The notes: a model not told the origin generated them from the sequence alone. DNA of 64,000 nt from E44-bin88 sp034419075 (GCA_034419075.1 DAOULR010000022.1:68989-132988), one strand, 5' to 3'; positions 16,139 to 25,539 are shown, numbered from the stretch's first letter. Numbers and translations are program-made.

Positions 16139-17105
16139 TCTGTACCGCCGAGCCTCCTCTCCTCAACTTTCGTCTCGCCCACTCAACCACGCCTACCAGT
16201 CCATCACGCATGAATAACACAGTGGCTATTAAGACAAAACCGAAGATGAGCATATATAATTCGGGGAACTGGGTTTGTAGCTTTTCTTGCAGGTAGGCAA
16301 AAATAGCCGCGCCCACTAACGGACCGTAAATTTGCCCCATGCCGCCGAAGATAGCCATCAAGACCGGCAGGAAGGAGTAGAGTACACTAAAGGCGACATA
16401 TGGGTCGATATAGGTCAATCTCGTGGCCCAGATTACCCCAGCCGCCCCCGCAAAGACGGCGCTGAGGGCAAAGGTAAGAACCTTCACCATGGTGACATTA
16501 ACGCCGCTATGAGCCGCCGCTTCTTCATTCTGACCAATACTCTGCAGGGCCAAGCCAAACTTAGAGCGTCGGAAAAAGAAGAAGGCAAGCATCGTGACCA
16601 CAAAAATACCCAGCATGACGTAAAAAATGGTATCGTTATCCACCAACATGACGAATCGGCCACGTATATGGGATATAGTATGCTCGTACCAGTTGAGAAC
16701 CTCCAGGACGAGTATGACGAGTCCGAAAGTGAAGATAGCAAAATATATCCCCCTCAGCCTCAGGGTTATAGCGCCAACGCCAAGGGCGACCAAGCCGGCG
16801 GCAAGGCCGCCAATGACCACTGCCACCAACAGAGGTACTACCTGCCCCGTGTTCGGCAATAGTATGGCCCCAACATAGATACCAACCCCGAAGAAGGCAG
16901 CTGACGCCAGTGACATGTAGCCGCTAGGACCGGAAAACATGACCCAGCTCACCGTGAGGATGGCATACATCATGATGGTGGTTACCAACACGATAGTATA
17001 ACCAGCGAGATAGGAGGGTAAAGCAGCCAGCAGGATTAATAAGACGAGACTAGCTACCGCTGGTATCAAAAAGCCTTTGGATTTAGGTCTAGAAACAGCC
17101 ATCAT
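16125..17105 (-). CDS. livM: Branched-chain amino acid-type ABC permease LivM
   Basis: About 326 residues from the ATG at 17105 (MMAVSRPKS); a TTG at 17120 is an alternative. About ten membrane segments. The EAA-like loop reads SIGQNEEAAAHSGVNVTMVKV, typical of LivM. It forms the channel together with LivH, whose stop lies just downstream of this start. The substrate of the whole importer could be branched-chain amino acids, amides or another small hydrophilic compound. Confidence 0.9.
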   Translation of the reverse strand: MMAVSRPKSKGFLIPAVASLVLLILLAALPSYLAGYTIVLVTTIMMYAILTVSWVMFSGPSGYMSLASAAFFGVGIYVGAILLPNTGQVVPLLVAVVIGGLAAGLVALGVGAITLRLRGIYFAIFTFGLVILVLEVLNWYEHTISHIRGRFVMLVDNDTIFYVMLGIFVVTMLAFFFFRRSKFGLALQSIGQNEEAAAHSGVNVTMVKVLTFALSAVFAGAAGVIWATRLTYIDPYVAFSVLYSFLPVLMAIFGGMGQIYGPLVGAAIFAYLQEKLQTQFPELYMLIFGFVLIATVLFMRDGLVGVVEWARRKLRRGGSAVQNADT

Positions 17106-17109
17106 ATAT

Positions 17110-17988
17110 CTACTTCCCAAAAATACCTTTCGGTCTTACCAATAGTAAGAGCATGAAGATGAAATAATAGGCAGCCACGGTTAAGCTCGGTTCAAAATGG
17201 GTTACCACTTCGCCTATAATACCCAGCATAAAACCCCCGATAAAACTGCCCGGAATACTGCCCAGCCCGCCCAAGACGATAACGATGATGGCGATGAAGG
17301 TATACTGCATACCCATGGCTGGATTGAGGGGGACCCGCATGCTTATAAGCACGCCGGCAATACCGGCCATTGCAGCACCTAAGCCAAAGCAAATAGCCAG
17401 CACTCGGTTGATGTTTACCCCCATGAGGCTGGCCGTTTGTGGGTCTTGAGCCGCTGACCGGATGGCTTTTCCAATGCGGGAACGGGCCAAAAACAGGTAG
17501 AAGGCCACACCTATGCCGGCGGCAAAACCGAGGATTACCAGCTTGTTTACAGGAAATATCGCTCCCCCAATATTGACCCCTTCGTTTAAATAAGAGTACG
17601 CCCTATAGTCAGCGCCCCACCCCATTAAAGCTATATTTTGAAGGATGAAGAGAATCCCGAAAGTAGCTAACAGGGAACTGGCCTCATAGGCACCCGGGTT
17701 TGGCGCCTTGAGGCTAAGTTGGTAGAATAGAGTCCGATGAAGTAGAAAACCGATTAAGAATATAATAGGACCAATAATGGCCAGACAAATAAGTGGGTTG
17801 ATGCCCACTACGGTGTAAAGGGTGAAGGTGCCGAAGGCCCCGATCATTATGAATTCGCCGTGACCTATATTCAGCACCCGAGCCACGCCATACTGCAGGC
17901 TCAAGCCCATGGCAATCAGGGCATAGATACCACCCAGCAGCAATCCACCAATCAATATATTCAGGATGGTTACAACGCTTTCAGGCAT
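17110..17988 (-). CDS. livH: Branched-chain amino acid-type ABC permease LivH
   Basis: 292 residues, about eight membrane helices. The N-terminus NILIGGLLLGGIYALIAMGL and the loop SAAQDPQTASLMGVNINRV are typical LivH features. Second gene of livK-livH-livM-livG-livF. The gap to livK (171 bp) contains a long inverted repeat (18022-18115). Confidence 0.92.
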   Translation of the reverse strand: MPESVVTILNILIGGLLLGGIYALIAMGLSLQYGVARVLNIGHGEFIMIGAFGTFTLYTVVGINPLICLAIIGPIIFLIGFLLHRTLFYQLSLKAPNPGAYEASSLLATFGILFILQNIALMGWGADYRAYSYLNEGVNIGGAIFPVNKLVILGFAAGIGVAFYLFLARSRIGKAIRSAAQDPQTASLMGVNINRVLAICFGLGAAMAGIAGVLISMRVPLNPAMGMQYTFIAIIVIVLGGLGSIPGSFIGGFMLGIIGEVVTHFEPSLTVAAYYFIFMLLLLVRPKGIFGK

Positions 17989-18021
17989 AATGATTAACTT
18001 CTAACTTTAATACTCACGGAT

Positions 18022-18115
18022 GCAGGCTGCCTGAGCGGTGCAGGATAAATCCCCTCCGGCGAAGATAACCACCCTCCTCAGGGGGCTATCTTCTACACAC
18101 CCTCAGACAGCCTGC
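18022..18115 (-). other. Structured intercistronic RNA between livK and livH
   Basis: GCAGGCTGCCTGAG (18022-18035) and CTCAGACAGCCTGC (18102-18115) pair over 14 bp with one mismatch. Inside lies a second hairpin with arms GAAGATA (18061-18067) and TATCTTC (18087-18093). No T-tract. In binding-protein operons such structures often stabilise the upstream mRNA, so the receptor is made in excess over the permease. Confidence 0.7.
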
Positions 18116-18159
18116 GCCCTATTACCGCTAAATTCTCCTAAACCCCAAAATTTCTTATT

Positions 18160-19458
18160 CTAGGGTGTTGGCCAAGGTGGCTTAGGATAGACCCACTCTG
18201 ACGTGAGCACCGTGGCCGGCCAATCGCCGCCGCCCACGATTTCAACTGTCCCGTTCTGCCACTGACCAATCTCACCGGCATGGGTTTCCTTAGCCAGAAG
18301 CCCACCACCGTCACCGAACATCTCGAAATAGGCATCGGGTATAAGTTTAGTCACGAAGTGGTGCGTGGCTATGTACTCCCTTATCGTATCTTGGTCAAGG
18401 GTTCCGGTCGCCTCGATAGTCTGCTCCCAGATGTCACAGCCAGGCTCGTATAACGGAGTTCCCCACCAATCCAGGTTGGGCCAGCCAACCAAAGCCTCGA
18501 GCTCGCTAAAATGTCTTTCATGTTCGGGGCTTGTCTTGCTGTTAGCCACGGCAAAACAGGTTACGCCCTCCACTGCCGAGGGGTCACCAAACGATACTCC
18601 ATAAAAGCCGAAATTGGCTCCAGGTCCGCATATCATGGCCGGCGGGTTAAAGCCAATGGCCATGGCCTCAGCGGTAACCGGTATGACTATTGGCGGATAG
18701 GCAAAAACGCAAAAGACATCGGGGTCAGCCGCCTGGGCGTCCTTAACCAAGAGCGAGAAATCCGTTTGGGTTATGGGAACGCTCTTGTTGGCCAGTACGT
18801 CAATTCCTACCCTGTTGAACTCCTGAGTGGCCACGCCGCCGTACTCCACACCGTGGAGGTCGGCAATTGTGATCATATAGGCCGTCTTGGCACCAGCGGC
18901 AGCACACATGTCAGCGAAAACAGGTAGCTGGTACCAGTCGGAGAAGCTCAGACTGATAAACACGTAGGGTAGGCCAGGAAGCGCTTCCTTCATAATGGTG
19001 GCGCCGCCCTCGGCCGTGATCAGCACCATCCCGTACTTATTGGCTATCGGGGCCTGAGCCGAAATGAAGGCGGTGCCGCAGGAGGAGAACAGGATGTCAA
19101 CCTCGTCCTCCAATATCAGCTTCTCTGTATTCCTCACCATGGTGCCCACATCACTGGCATCATCGTATATGATGTACTCTACGGGCAGGTTCTTGCCATA
19201 TTCATCAACATATATACCGCCATCGGCATTCATCTTTTCCTGCCACAACTGCATCATTGGCCCCATTGCCGCGTCTCCTATGGGAGCGTTGGCGCCGGTA
19301 ATAGGCCTGGAGGCACCAATGACAATGCTGTCTTTGGTGACCGGGGGTGGCGGGGTCGGGCCGCCGTTTGTCGGCTCTTCTTCCTCTTCACAAGCAACGA
19401 CCAAGCCGCCGACCAACAATACTAACACCGTGAATATGATCAATATCTTCTTGCTCAC
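18160..19458 (-). CDS. livK: Branched-chain amino acid-type ABC receptor lipoprotein LivK
   Basis: 432 residues from a GTG start with AGGAG 6 nt upstream. Signal peptide of a lipoprotein with Cys23 (GLVVAC), then an acidic and Pro-rich linker (EEEEEPTNGG, PPPP) and a periplasmic-binding-protein type I fold (SIVIGASRPITGANAPIGDA). This is the Peripla_BP_6 family used by LivHMGF importers. In Chloroflexota, where an outer membrane is absent, it would be anchored on the outer face of the membrane. The ligand is not evident. Confidence 0.92.
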   Translation of the reverse strand: MSKKILIIFTVLVLLVGGLVVACEEEEEPTNGGPTPPPPVTKDSIVIGASRPITGANAPIGDAAMGPMMQLWQEKMNADGGIYVDEYGKNLPVEYIIYDDASDVGTMVRNTEKLILEDEVDILFSSCGTAFISAQAPIANKYGMVLITAEGGATIMKEALPGLPYVFISLSFSDWYQLPVFADMCAAAGAKTAYMITIADLHGVEYGGVATQEFNRVGIDVLANKSVPITQTDFSLLVKDAQAADPDVFCVFAYPPIVIPVTAEAMAIGFNPPAMICGPGANFGFYGVSFGDPSAVEGVTCFAVANSKTSPEHERHFSELEALVGWPNLDWWGTPLYEPGCDIWEQTIEATGTLDQDTIREYIATHHFVTKLIPDAYFEMFGDGGGLLAKETHAGEIGQWQNGTVEIVGGGDWPATVLTSEWVYPKPPWPTP

Positions 19459-19622
19459 TTGTCTCTCCTTTCTTGAGTTTCAGGAATAGCGTTAAATAAC
19501 GCGTCGAAAAATCTCACATAGGCTCACCCCCTATTTTTTGATAAATGTTATCGGCTTTGGTACCCTGGTAAAATTGCGGATATAGTGCCTTGGCCATTCC
19601 CAGGCAAATCGACCTTGCCAGA

Positions 19623-19651
19623 ATGATACACCCCGTTTTGGCAGTTGTCAA
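19623..19651 (-). promoter_or_regulatory. Promoter of the liv operon
   Basis: On the minus strand TTGACA (19646-19651), a 17-nt spacer and TATCAT (19623-19628) lie about 165 bp upstream of livK. The rest of the divergent region 19459-19900 shows no credible gene. Confidence 0.75.
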
Positions 19652-19899
19652 TGCACCCAGCCTCTTTATGAGATATGTTCGACGTTACCGCTAAAATTTC
19701 TCCTGCTCTCAAAAGGAGCACACGATGGTAAAGGGAGCACGGACGAAATTTGTATCACTGTGAGAGTATAAATAACGAATTACGCTTTGTCAAGATGGTG
19801 GTGTGTAAGAGTTTCTTATGTCTGAACAAAAAGATAAAATGTTACTTTTTGGCTTGTATTTTTATCCCAATTCCTGTATCCTTGTGGAAAAGAATAGAT

Positions 19900-20025
19900 G
19901 ACCTGGAGGTGTCCGAGCTAGGCTCGGGTTAACGGAGAGCAAGTCGGTGAAAATCCGACGCAGTCCCGCCTACTGTGACTGATAGCTAGGCCTATCAGAA
20001 GCCAGAACGCCGAAACCTCTGGGCA
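19900..20025 (+). ncRNA. Cobalamin riboswitch
   Basis: Contains the conserved core of B12 elements in order: GAGGTG, GGTTAACGG, the GTCGGTGAAAATCCGAC hairpin, CAGTCCCGCC followed by ACTGTGA, and GAAGCCAGAAC, closing with ACCTC (20014-20018), which can pair with GAGGT (19906-19910). It is followed by a terminator and then a BtuF-like gene and cobTSCU. High cobalamin should reduce expression of these corrinoid salvage genes. The exact 5' boundary is estimated. Confidence 0.94.
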
Positions 20026-20080
20026 TCCTTTAAACCTCCGCGGTGAAAGGGGGTGGGATAATGCTCAGAGTGTACTGAGA

Positions 20081-20117
20081 AGTCCCCCTTGACTTTAAGG
20101 AGAGGGGGATTATTTTT
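20081..20117 (+). terminator. Expression-platform terminator of the B12 riboswitch
   Basis: TCCCCC and GGGGGA (20083-20109) form a hairpin with extra CTT/AAG pairs, followed by TTATTTTTA. It lies between the aptamer and the ribosome site of the BtuF-like gene, as expected for transcription attenuation. Confidence 0.8.
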
Positions 20118-20146
20118 ACCCGAATATTTTTGGAGGTAATGTTTTA

Positions 20147-21061
20147 ATGAGAATGAAGCTATTGGGCTTTTTAGTTGTTCTGTTAAGCCTGTTAGCTGGT
20201 ATGACTATCGGTTGTCAAGCGCAGTTTCAGCCGGGAACCTATACCGATGATATGGGCCGGGAGGTAACTGTAAACGAGATTCCACACAGGATTGTGTCCC
20301 ATGTGCCCAGCATAACCGAGATGCTTTTTGCTCTCGGCTTGGGGGAAAGAGTGGTCGGGGTCAGCGATTATTGTGACTATCCTGAGGAAGCGCAGTCAAA
20401 ACCCAGCGTGGGAAATTACTTCAACCCCTCTATTGAAAATATCGTGGCTCTAGAGCCGGACCTGGTTCTGACCGACGGGCACAGCGAAGGTATTGTTCAG
20501 CTTGATGAACTGGAACCACCAATTAACTATATGGTTATAGACCCCAAGGACATCGATGGTGTTTTTGAAGACCTTGAATTACTGGGAAAGGTTACCGGTA
20601 CCGAGGGGGAAGCTGAGGAGCTTATTGAGGATATGCAGGATAGCATAGCTCATGTTCTGGCTCTGGTGGAAGGGGCTCCTCAGCCCAGGGTCCTGTTTAT
20701 AATTGATGCTACTGACCTAACTTTCCCTTGGACAGCCGGTCACGGCTCATTTGTTGATGCTTTTATCACTATGGCTGGCGGGGAGAATATCGCTGCCCAG
20801 GCTGAGGGCGCCTGGGTACAATTAAGCCTTGAGGAAATAGTTAACGCTGACCCAGAGATTATCATCCTCCCGGCTAAGCATGGGACGGCGTTTACCTCGC
20901 CGGAAACGCTGATGGAACACTCCGTTTGGCAGGGGACAACAGCGGCAAAGGAAGGCAAAATCTTTATCATTGATGATGACCTTGTTAGCCGCTCTGGCCC
21001 GAGAATCGTTCAGGGTATTGAGGAACTAGCTAGAATCATTCACCCTGAGCTGTTTGAATAA
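20147..21061 (+). CDS. btuF: BtuF-like corrinoid ABC receptor lipoprotein
   Basis: 304 residues with a lipoprotein signal ending in Cys23 (GMTIGC). The mature part begins YTDDMGREVTVNEIPHRIVS and continues HVPSITEMLFALGLGERVVG, the start of class III periplasmic-binding proteins (BtuF/FecB/FhuD). Cobalamin control by the upstream riboswitch and the cobTSCU genes behind it make corrinoids the likely ligand, rather than iron complexes. No BtuC permease or BtuD ATPase is next to it; those must be elsewhere. GGAGGT lies 9 nt before the ATG. Confidence 0.88.
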   Translation: MRMKLLGFLVVLLSLLAGMTIGCQAQFQPGTYTDDMGREVTVNEIPHRIVSHVPSITEMLFALGLGERVVGVSDYCDYPEEAQSKPSVGNYFNPSIENIVALEPDLVLTDGHSEGIVQLDELEPPINYMVIDPKDIDGVFEDLELLGKVTGTEGEAEELIEDMQDSIAHVLALVEGAPQPRVLFIIDATDLTFPWTAGHGSFVDAFITMAGGENIAAQAEGAWVQLSLEEIVNADPEIIILPAKHGTAFTSPETLMEHSVWQGTTAAKEGKIFIIDDDLVSRSGPRIVQGIEELARIIHPELFE

Positions 21062-21071
21062 CGAGGATAGA

Positions 21072-22142
21072 ATGTCGGAACTTTTGTTAACTACCATTGA
21101 AAAGATAAAGCCCCTGGATAAAGGGGCAATGGCTGAAGCACGCTCCAGGCAGGATATGTTAACCAAGCCGCAGGGAAGTCTGGGCCGGCTGGAGGAGCTA
21201 TCTATCAAACTAGCTGGCATTCAGGGCAAGGCTCTACCTCAAATCAGGCACAAAGCGGTTATTACTATGGTCGGCGACCACGGAGTGGTGGCGGAGGGCA
21301 TTGGTAACTGGCCTCAGGAGGTAACGGCTCAGATGGTCTACAACTTCTTATCCGGTGGGGCGGGAATAAATGTGCTTGCCCGCCAGATCGGAGCCAGGGT
21401 GGTAGTTGTTGATATGGGGGTAGCTGCTGAGCTGGAAGCTAGCCCCGGCCTTATATCCAAGAAGATTGCCCCTGGCACCCAAAATATGTGTCTGGGTCCG
21501 GCGATGACCATGGAGCAGGCAACGAGAGCAATAGAGTCGGGTATTGAGGTGGCGGCGACGGAGCTGGCTAAGGGACTGGATATAGTTGGCACCGGTGATA
21601 TGGGTATTGGTAATACCACTGCCAGCAGTGCTATCTGTGCCACTATAACCGGTGAGCCAGTGGCTGAGGTGACCGGCAGGGGCACTGGTTTATCCGATGA
21701 GCAACTGGCACATAAAATCGAGGTGGTGAAGAGAGCCCTTGAGATTAACCAACCCGACCGGCAAAAACCCCTGGAGGTGCTGTCCAAGGTGGGGGGCTTT
21801 GAGATTGGTGGATTGGCGGGGGTGATGCTGGCCGCGGCGGCTAACCGTGTTCCCGTGGTTATTGATGGCTTTATCTCCGGGGCAGCGGCCCTCATTGCTA
21901 CGGCGCTGGCACCGAGACTTCGGGATTTCCTTATCGCCGCTCATGTCTCGGCAGAGGCTGGTCATAGACGGCTGCTTCAGTACCTAGGGCTTAAGCCGTT
22001 ACTGGATTTGGACATGCGTCTGGGCGAGGGCACCGGTGCCGCCCTTGGAATATTTCTGGCTGAGGCGTCAACCAAGATTCTGGCTGAGATGGCTACCTTC
22101 GGCGAGGCAGGCGTTTCCGATAGAGACGGGAAGGGAGGATAA
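21072..22142 (+). CDS. cobT: Nicotinate-nucleotide:dimethylbenzimidazole phosphoribosyltransferase
   Basis: 356 residues. The start chosen is ATG at 21072 with CGAGGA upstream; an in-frame TTG overlaps the previous gene. Signatures: KPQGSLGRLEEL, MVGDHGVVAEG, GTGDMGIGNTT, and LGEGTGAAL with the catalytic base Glu319 (Glu317 in the Salmonella enzyme). It activates the lower-ligand base as alpha-ribotide for nucleotide-loop assembly. In corrinoid-dependent Dehalococcoidia this step decides which lower base is installed. Confidence 0.95.
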   Translation: MSELLLTTIEKIKPLDKGAMAEARSRQDMLTKPQGSLGRLEELSIKLAGIQGKALPQIRHKAVITMVGDHGVVAEGIGNWPQEVTAQMVYNFLSGGAGINVLARQIGARVVVVDMGVAAELEASPGLISKKIAPGTQNMCLGPAMTMEQATRAIESGIEVAATELAKGLDIVGTGDMGIGNTTASSAICATITGEPVAEVTGRGTGLSDEQLAHKIEVVKRALEINQPDRQKPLEVLSKVGGFEIGGLAGVMLAAAANRVPVVIDGFISGAAALIATALAPRLRDFLIAAHVSAEAGHRRLLQYLGLKPLLDLDMRLGEGTGAALGIFLAEASTKILAEMATFGEAGVSDRDGKGG

Positions 22143-22144
22143 AA

Positions 22145-22882
22145 TTGGGATTTTGGATAGCCTTACAGTTTCTGACTATCATCCCCTCCCCCTTCCGCCG
22201 CTGGCCTGAGCCGCGCCAGGTTGCGGCCTCGTTGAGCTATTTCCCTGTCGTCGCTATCATCATCGGGGGGGTTGTTTTTCTGGCTAACTGGGGACTGACG
22301 GTGGTATTTTCCCAGTACGTCAGCGCCGCCTTGACCTTAGCCGTTTGGGTTCTGCTCAGCGGAGCGTTGCACCTGGATGGGCTAGTGGATAGTTGCGACG
22401 GTCTGGCAGGAGGTACTCCCGCCCGAAGGCTAAGGATAATGGCCGATAGCCGCGTGGGGGCATACGGTATCGTCAGCGTCTGTATAGTGCTGCTCATAAA
22501 ATACGCCGCCCTCGTTTCGCTGCCAGAAATATGGAGGCTGGAAGCCCTATTGCTGGTGCCGATGCTGGGCGTCTGGGCGATGGTACTCGCCCTGTTTGCC
22601 TTCCCCTATATCCGCAAAGAGGGCTTGGGGCGGCATTTCAAGGCAGGTGCCAACGGCTATAGGTTTGCTTTTGTCACCCTGCTGACACTGGCGGCTGTCG
22701 TCGGGCTGGCGCGGTGGCAGGGGGTGATAGTAATGGCCATATCCGGGCTTATCGCCCTGGGGATGGGTTACTTTTTTAAGCTTCGTTTAAGGGGACTTAC
22801 GGGTGACGTCTACGGGACTATCAAGGAGGTCAGCGAGGCGATGGTTTTAGCTCTCTTTCCGGTGATACTAAACCTCGGCTGA
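22145..22882 (+). CDS. cobS: Cobalamin-5'-phosphate synthase CobS
   Basis: 245 residues, polytopic membrane protein. TTG start 2 nt after the cobT stop, with AGGGAGGAT as ribosome site. LHLDGLVDSCDGLAGG is the CobS signature (Asp residues bind Mg), followed by MADSRVGAYG. It joins adenosylcobinamide-GDP and alpha-ribazole (phosphate). It belongs to the compact cobT-cobS-cobC-cobU operon for finishing salvaged corrinoids. Confidence 0.94.
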   Translation: MGFWIALQFLTIIPSPFRRWPEPRQVAASLSYFPVVAIIIGGVVFLANWGLTVVFSQYVSAALTLAVWVLLSGALHLDGLVDSCDGLAGGTPARRLRIMADSRVGAYGIVSVCIVLLIKYAALVSLPEIWRLEALLLVPMLGVWAMVLALFAFPYIRKEGLGRHFKAGANGYRFAFVTLLTLAAVVGLARWQGVIVMAISGLIALGMGYFFKLRLRGLTGDVYGTIKEVSEAMVLALFPVILNLG

Positions 22883-22894
22883 GGAGATATTTTT

Positions 22895-23503
22895 ATGAGA
22901 CTGATGCTAGCCCGACACGGCGAGACGGACTATAACCAGCAGTGGCGCTTCCAGGGACGCACCGACCTGGGGCTTAACCGGGTGGGGCGGCGGCAGGCGG
23001 AGGGGCTGCGGCAGCGCCTTTCCCAGGAGTCGATAGACGTAATCTATACTAGTAAGCTGAAAAGAGCCGAAGACACCGCCGGCATAATCGCCCGGGGACG
23101 TGGTCTTCGGGTGGTGACTTGTGAAAACCTGGCCGAACTTGACTTCGGTAAGTTCGAAGGCTTGACCCACGCTGAGATAGTTGAGCGCTATCCGGAGTGG
23201 CAGCCGAGCGATTACGATTTCACCGCCTACGGCGGTGAAAGCCTGGAGCAACTTGCCCAACGGGTAAGGGCTTTTGAAAAAGAGCTCCGTAGCGATAACC
23301 CCGCCGATGCCGATATCCTGGTAATAGCCCATTCCGGCTCCCTGCGCGTTCTGCTGTGCGTGCTGCTGGGAATAGATATCGAAAACTGGTGGCGCTTCCG
23401 CCTGGCGCCAGCATCGCTGACGGTGCTTGAAGACTTTGGACAAAAACCAGTACTAACTCTGCTCAATGACGTCTCTCATCTGAAAACAAAATACAGGGAG
23501 TGA
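22895..23503 (+). CDS. cobC: Alpha-ribazole phosphatase (histidine phosphatase family)
   Basis: 202 residues. The N-terminal RHGETDYN is the phosphohistidine motif, and IAHSGSLRVLL contains the second catalytic His. The family also holds other phosphatases, but the place between cobS and cobU indicates removal of the 5'-phosphate of alpha-ribazole or cobalamin phosphate. GAGGAGAT precedes the ATG. Confidence 0.88.
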   Translation: MRLMLARHGETDYNQQWRFQGRTDLGLNRVGRRQAEGLRQRLSQESIDVIYTSKLKRAEDTAGIIARGRGLRVVTCENLAELDFGKFEGLTHAEIVERYPEWQPSDYDFTAYGGESLEQLAQRVRAFEKELRSDNPADADILVIAHSGSLRVLLCVLLGIDIENWWRFRLAPASLTVLEDFGQKPVLTLLNDVSHLKTKYRE

Positions 23504-23524
23504 ACGGTATGTAGGGAGGCAGAA

Positions 23525-24052
23525 ATGAAGAGCATTCTAATAACCGGCGGCGCCCGCAGCGGTAAAAGCCAGTTCGCTCAGAGGCTTGCTGTCGAAGCTG
23601 GCGGTAGGGTCCTGTTCGTGGCCACAGCTGAGGCTAAAGACGAGGATATGCGCCTCCGTATTGAGGCGCACCGGGAGTCCCGTCCGAAAGGCTGGAAAAC
23701 CCTGGAAGCGCCGCTCGGCGTCAGCGAAATCATTGGCCAGCATGCCGGAGATGCGGAAATCGTGGTCATCGATTGTATCACCCTGCTGGTAGCCAATATC
23801 ATACTCCAGAGTCAGAGTGAAGCGCCCGCCGAAGAGCTGGCCTTGAATGAGATTGAAGCCATTATTAAGCGAATGGACGAGCTGAAGGCGACCTTCATCC
23901 TGGTATCAAATGAGGTGGGGCTGGGGCTTGTCCCTGATAACGAACTGGGCCGGCGCTACAGAGACTGCTTGGGCCGAGCTAACCAGATTCTGGCTCAACA
24001 CGCCGACGAAGTGTATTTAATGGTGGCGAGCATAGCGGTTAGACTGAAGTAA
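23525..24052 (+). CDS. cobU: Adenosylcobinamide kinase / guanylyltransferase CobU
   Basis: 175 residues. The P-loop is GGARSGKSQ, followed by VLFVATAEAKDEDMRLRIEAH, where the GMP-accepting His lies, and LVSNEVGLGLVPDNELGRRYRD. It phosphorylates and guanylylates adenosylcobinamide, the activation step for salvage. Last gene of the riboswitch-controlled operon. The 180 bp up to dctM hold no gene and no clear terminator. Confidence 0.95.
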   Translation: MKSILITGGARSGKSQFAQRLAVEAGGRVLFVATAEAKDEDMRLRIEAHRESRPKGWKTLEAPLGVSEIIGQHAGDAEIVVIDCITLLVANIILQSQSEAPAEELALNEIEAIIKRMDELKATFILVSNEVGLGLVPDNELGRRYRDCLGRANQILAQHADEVYLMVASIAVRLK

Positions 24053-24234
24053 AAGCAGGAATTGTTGAGTATTGCCCATAGCCTGAATCGTCAGTTACCC
24101 TACGATAGGTAGAACCTTTGAGCTGGTCTTCAATCTGCGAACATAGTGGCAAAACCAAAGCCTTTTCGAGCGCGATTACCAAATGTAACTTTTCTTTCGG
24201 AATATTGAGGCGTCAGGGGTAAAGTTGGTTAGTC

Positions 24235-25539
24235 CTAATAGCGGGCAAAGCTAGGCAAAAAGGTGGCAATCTGGGGGAAAGCCATCAGTATAATGGTACA
24301 AATAATCAAGGCGGCAAGGAAGGGGAATATCCCCTTGAAGATGTTCCCGAGGGGTACTTCAGGAGCGATTCCCTTGATGACAAATACATTTACCCCCACC
24401 GGCGGTGTGATTACCCCCATCTCGCCTACTAGCACAACTAACACCCCAAACCATATCATGTCAATGCCGAGGGTTTTAAGCACTGGGTAGAAGATAGGAA
24501 TGAGGAGCACGACCATGGCCATAGAATCCATAAAGAAGCCACCTACGAAAAAAATGAAGACTATGACCCCGACAATGCCAACTGTCGGTAAAGGCAGCCC
24601 CCCTACCCAGTCAGCCAAAGCGAAGGGTATCTTGGATATAGCCATGAAGTGACCAAAGATTATCGCCCCGGCAATAATGAATAAAACCATACAGGACGTT
24701 CGCACGGCATCCTTACCAGCCTCCCAAAACGCTCGCCAGTTAATTTCACGCCTGGCTAGACCGATGACCAGAGCCCCGGCGGCTCCAATCGCTCCGGCCT
24801 TAGTGGGGCTGAACCAGCCCATAAATAACCCACCGATGACCAGACCGAATAAAATCAGGGCCTCAATAACTCCGGTGCTCGCTCTCAGCTTTTCTCCCCA
24901 GCTGGTTGGGGCTCCAGGGGGACCGGCGGCAGGATTGCGCAGGCAAATAAGAAAAACGGTTAGGACAAAAAACAGGCTAAGCAGTATCCCCGGCAATACC
25001 CCGGCGACAAAAAGTTTGCCTATGGACTCCTCGGTAAGAAACCCGTAGACAAGGAGGATGGTGCTCGGCGGGATAAGAACGCCTAGCGTGCCGGCGGCAG
25101 CAACAGTGCCCGTGGCCAGCGTATCATCGTATTTGTACCTCTTCATCTCGGGGAGGGCTATCTTGCCCATGGTCGCTGCCGTAGCCGTCGACGAACCGCA
25201 TATGGCCGCAAAACCGGCGCAGCCAAGCACGGTAGCCATGGTCAGACCGCCGCGGAACTGCCCTACCCAGTCATAGGCCGTGTCATAAAGCCTCCGGCTG
25301 ATTCCGGCAGCGAAGGCGAAGGAACCCATGAGGATAAACATCGGGATAGCACTTAATGGGTAAGAGGTAAATTGCTCGAAGATATCTCGGCCTAGAAGAC
25401 TAAATGATGTGCCTGTACCGGCTATGTAAGCAAAACCAGCCATCCCGACCAGGGCCATAGCGAAAGCGACCGGCACTCTTAAAAGAAACAAGAAGAGAAG
25501 AACAACGATGCCAATAATTCCGACGACCTCCGGGCTCAT
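24235..25539 (-). CDS. dctM: TRAP transporter large permease DctM
   Basis: 434 residues, about twelve membrane helices with the DctM pattern (LRVPVAFAMALVGMAGF at the start, GVLIPPSTILLVYGFLTEESIGKLFVAG in the middle, GVITPPVGVNVFVIKGIAPEVPL near the end, allowing for the family consensus). It is the Na+-coupled transport subunit. It overlaps dctQ by 4 bp. Together with DctP at 26137-27285 it forms a complete TRAP uptake system, probably for an organic or aromatic acid. Confidence 0.93.
   Translation of the reverse strand: MSPEVVGIIGIVVLLFLFLLRVPVAFAMALVGMAGFAYIAGTGTSFSLLGRDIFEQFTSYPLSAIPMFILMGSFAFAAGISRRLYDTAYDWVGQFRGGLTMATVLGCAGFAAICGSSTATAATMGKIALPEMKRYKYDDTLATGTVAAAGTLGVLIPPSTILLVYGFLTEESIGKLFVAGVLPGILLSLFFVLTVFLICLRNPAAGPPGAPTSWGEKLRASTGVIEALILFGLVIGGLFMGWFSPTKAGAIGAAGALVIGLARREINWRAFWEAGKDAVRTSCMVLFIIAGAIIFGHFMAISKIPFALADWVGGLPLPTVGIVGVIVFIFFVGGFFMDSMAMVVLLIPIFYPVLKTLGIDMIWFGVLVVLVGEMGVITPPVGVNVFVIKGIAPEVPLGNIFKGIFPFLAALIICTIILMAFPQIATFLPSFARY

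Noticed and set aside
19750..19932. 60-codon frame ahead of the cobalamin riboswitch
   Set aside because: It runs into the conserved riboswitch core and has no ribosome site.
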